Shown here piece after piece: positions 63,743-64,000 of a DNA stretch of 64,000 nt. The DNA lies in the NCBI RefSeq assembly GCF_041206865.1, contig NZ_JBGEDP010000001.1, forward strand, positions 3,224,001-3,288,000, read 5' to 3'. Each line of letters begins with the position of its first letter. The stretch's first letter is position 1. The notes under the pieces were generated by a model. That model saw only the letters and a list, made by a program, of their open reading frames with translations. It was not told the origin of the DNA and ran no database searches. The stretch comes from Mycobacterium sp. HUMS_12744610. GTDB taxonomy: Bacteria; Actinomycetota; Actinomycetes; Mycobacteriales; Mycobacteriaceae. A program made the position numbers and the translations under genes.

Positions 63743-64000
63743 CTAAGTGACATCGTCGTGCTGCCCCGTGGTGAACGACGGCTCGGGCACCGGGGGGGTC
63801 ACCGGGCCGGGCCGCTCGATGACCGAGGCCACGTCGTCGGGAATCTCGGCCTGGGCTTCGCGTCTGGCCTTGCGCTTGTCGTGCAGCCGGGCGATCTGGA
63901 TGGCGAACTCGAGAAGCACCGACAACGCCACGCCCAGTGCCGTCATCGAGAACGGGTCGGAGCCGGGCGTGAACACCGCCGCGAACACGAACATGCCGAA
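63743..64000 (-). CDS. tatC: Twin-arginine translocase subunit TatC, C-terminal end, cut by window edge
   Basis: The last 85 residues: [20 protein letters not shown] (P-rich loop before the last helices), [21 protein letters not shown] (TatC final helix), then a basic-acidic cytoplasmic tail ending GQHDDVT. This matches the TatC C-terminus, and in M. tuberculosis tatC (Rv2093c) lies next to helY. Folded proteins with RR signal peptides are exported through TatA/TatC. The rest lies beyond 64000. Confidence 0.92.
   Translation of the reverse strand, partial: FGMFVFAAVFTPGSDPFSMTALGVALSVLLEFAIQIARLHDKRKARREAQAEIPDDVASVIERPGPVTPPVPEPSFTTGQHDDVT

Overview
The window is high-GC actinobacterial DNA whose gene content and order are those of a slow-growing Mycobacterium, most like a non-tuberculous species near the M. 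avium group. I infer this from synteny with M. tuberculosis genes recalled from memory; no database was searched and the species is not determined. The backbone follows the Rv2045c-Rv2093c interval: lipT, lppI, an Rv2047c-like gene, pks12, an Rv2049c-like gene, rbpA, ppm1/lnt, an Rv2052c-like amidohydrolase, fxsA, Rv2054, Rv2061c, cobN, cobG, cobH, cobIJ, cobK, cobM, cobL, Rv2073c, Rv2074, pepE, Rv2090, Rv2091c, helY and tatC.

Layout. 0-8.3 kb: esterase and lipoprotein ends, a decayed P-type ATPase, a divergent P450/TetR pair, and a fatty acyl-AMP ligase (FAAL) in line behind pks12 and an epimerase/PEP-mobile-domain gene. 8.3-20.9 kb: a bimodular mycoketide-type polyketide synthase whose two modules share long near-identical DNA. 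21-28.3 kb: RNA polymerase-binding protein RbpA, the polyprenol-mannose synthase and lipoprotein N-acyltransferase as two overlapping genes (fused in M. tuberculosis), and small housekeeping enzymes. 28.4-45.4 kb: the aerobic cobalamin (corrin ring) genes in two divergent blocks, interrupted by an mmpS-mmpL-PPE block, then an SDR and an F420-dependent reductase. 45.5-55.5 kb: a wrecked polymorphic-toxin locus full of insertion sequences. 55.6-64 kb: an alpha/beta hydrolase coupled to pepE, a 5'-3' exonuclease, a repeat-bearing membrane protein, helY and the end of tatC.

The most unusual part is 45.5-55.5 kb. One minus-strand gene can be reassembled from three pieces: a secretion/helical N-terminal region (54335-55499), a proline-rich linker (49146-49789) and an ADP-ribosyltransferase domain (45770-46291). 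It was broken by two independent nested insertions. An IS256-family copy holds an IS1380-family element that itself holds a second IS256 copy; an ISAs1-family element holds an IS3-family element. Target duplications (8, 8 and 10 bp, plus shorter ones) let the order of events be read. The toxin piece also carries frameshifts. A small gene just downstream is a candidate immunity gene.

A second unusual point is the line-up pks12, Rv2047c-like gene, FAAL with short gaps on one strand. It suggests a dedicated starter-activating enzyme for the mycoketide synthase, with a P450 and its probable TetR repressor next door.
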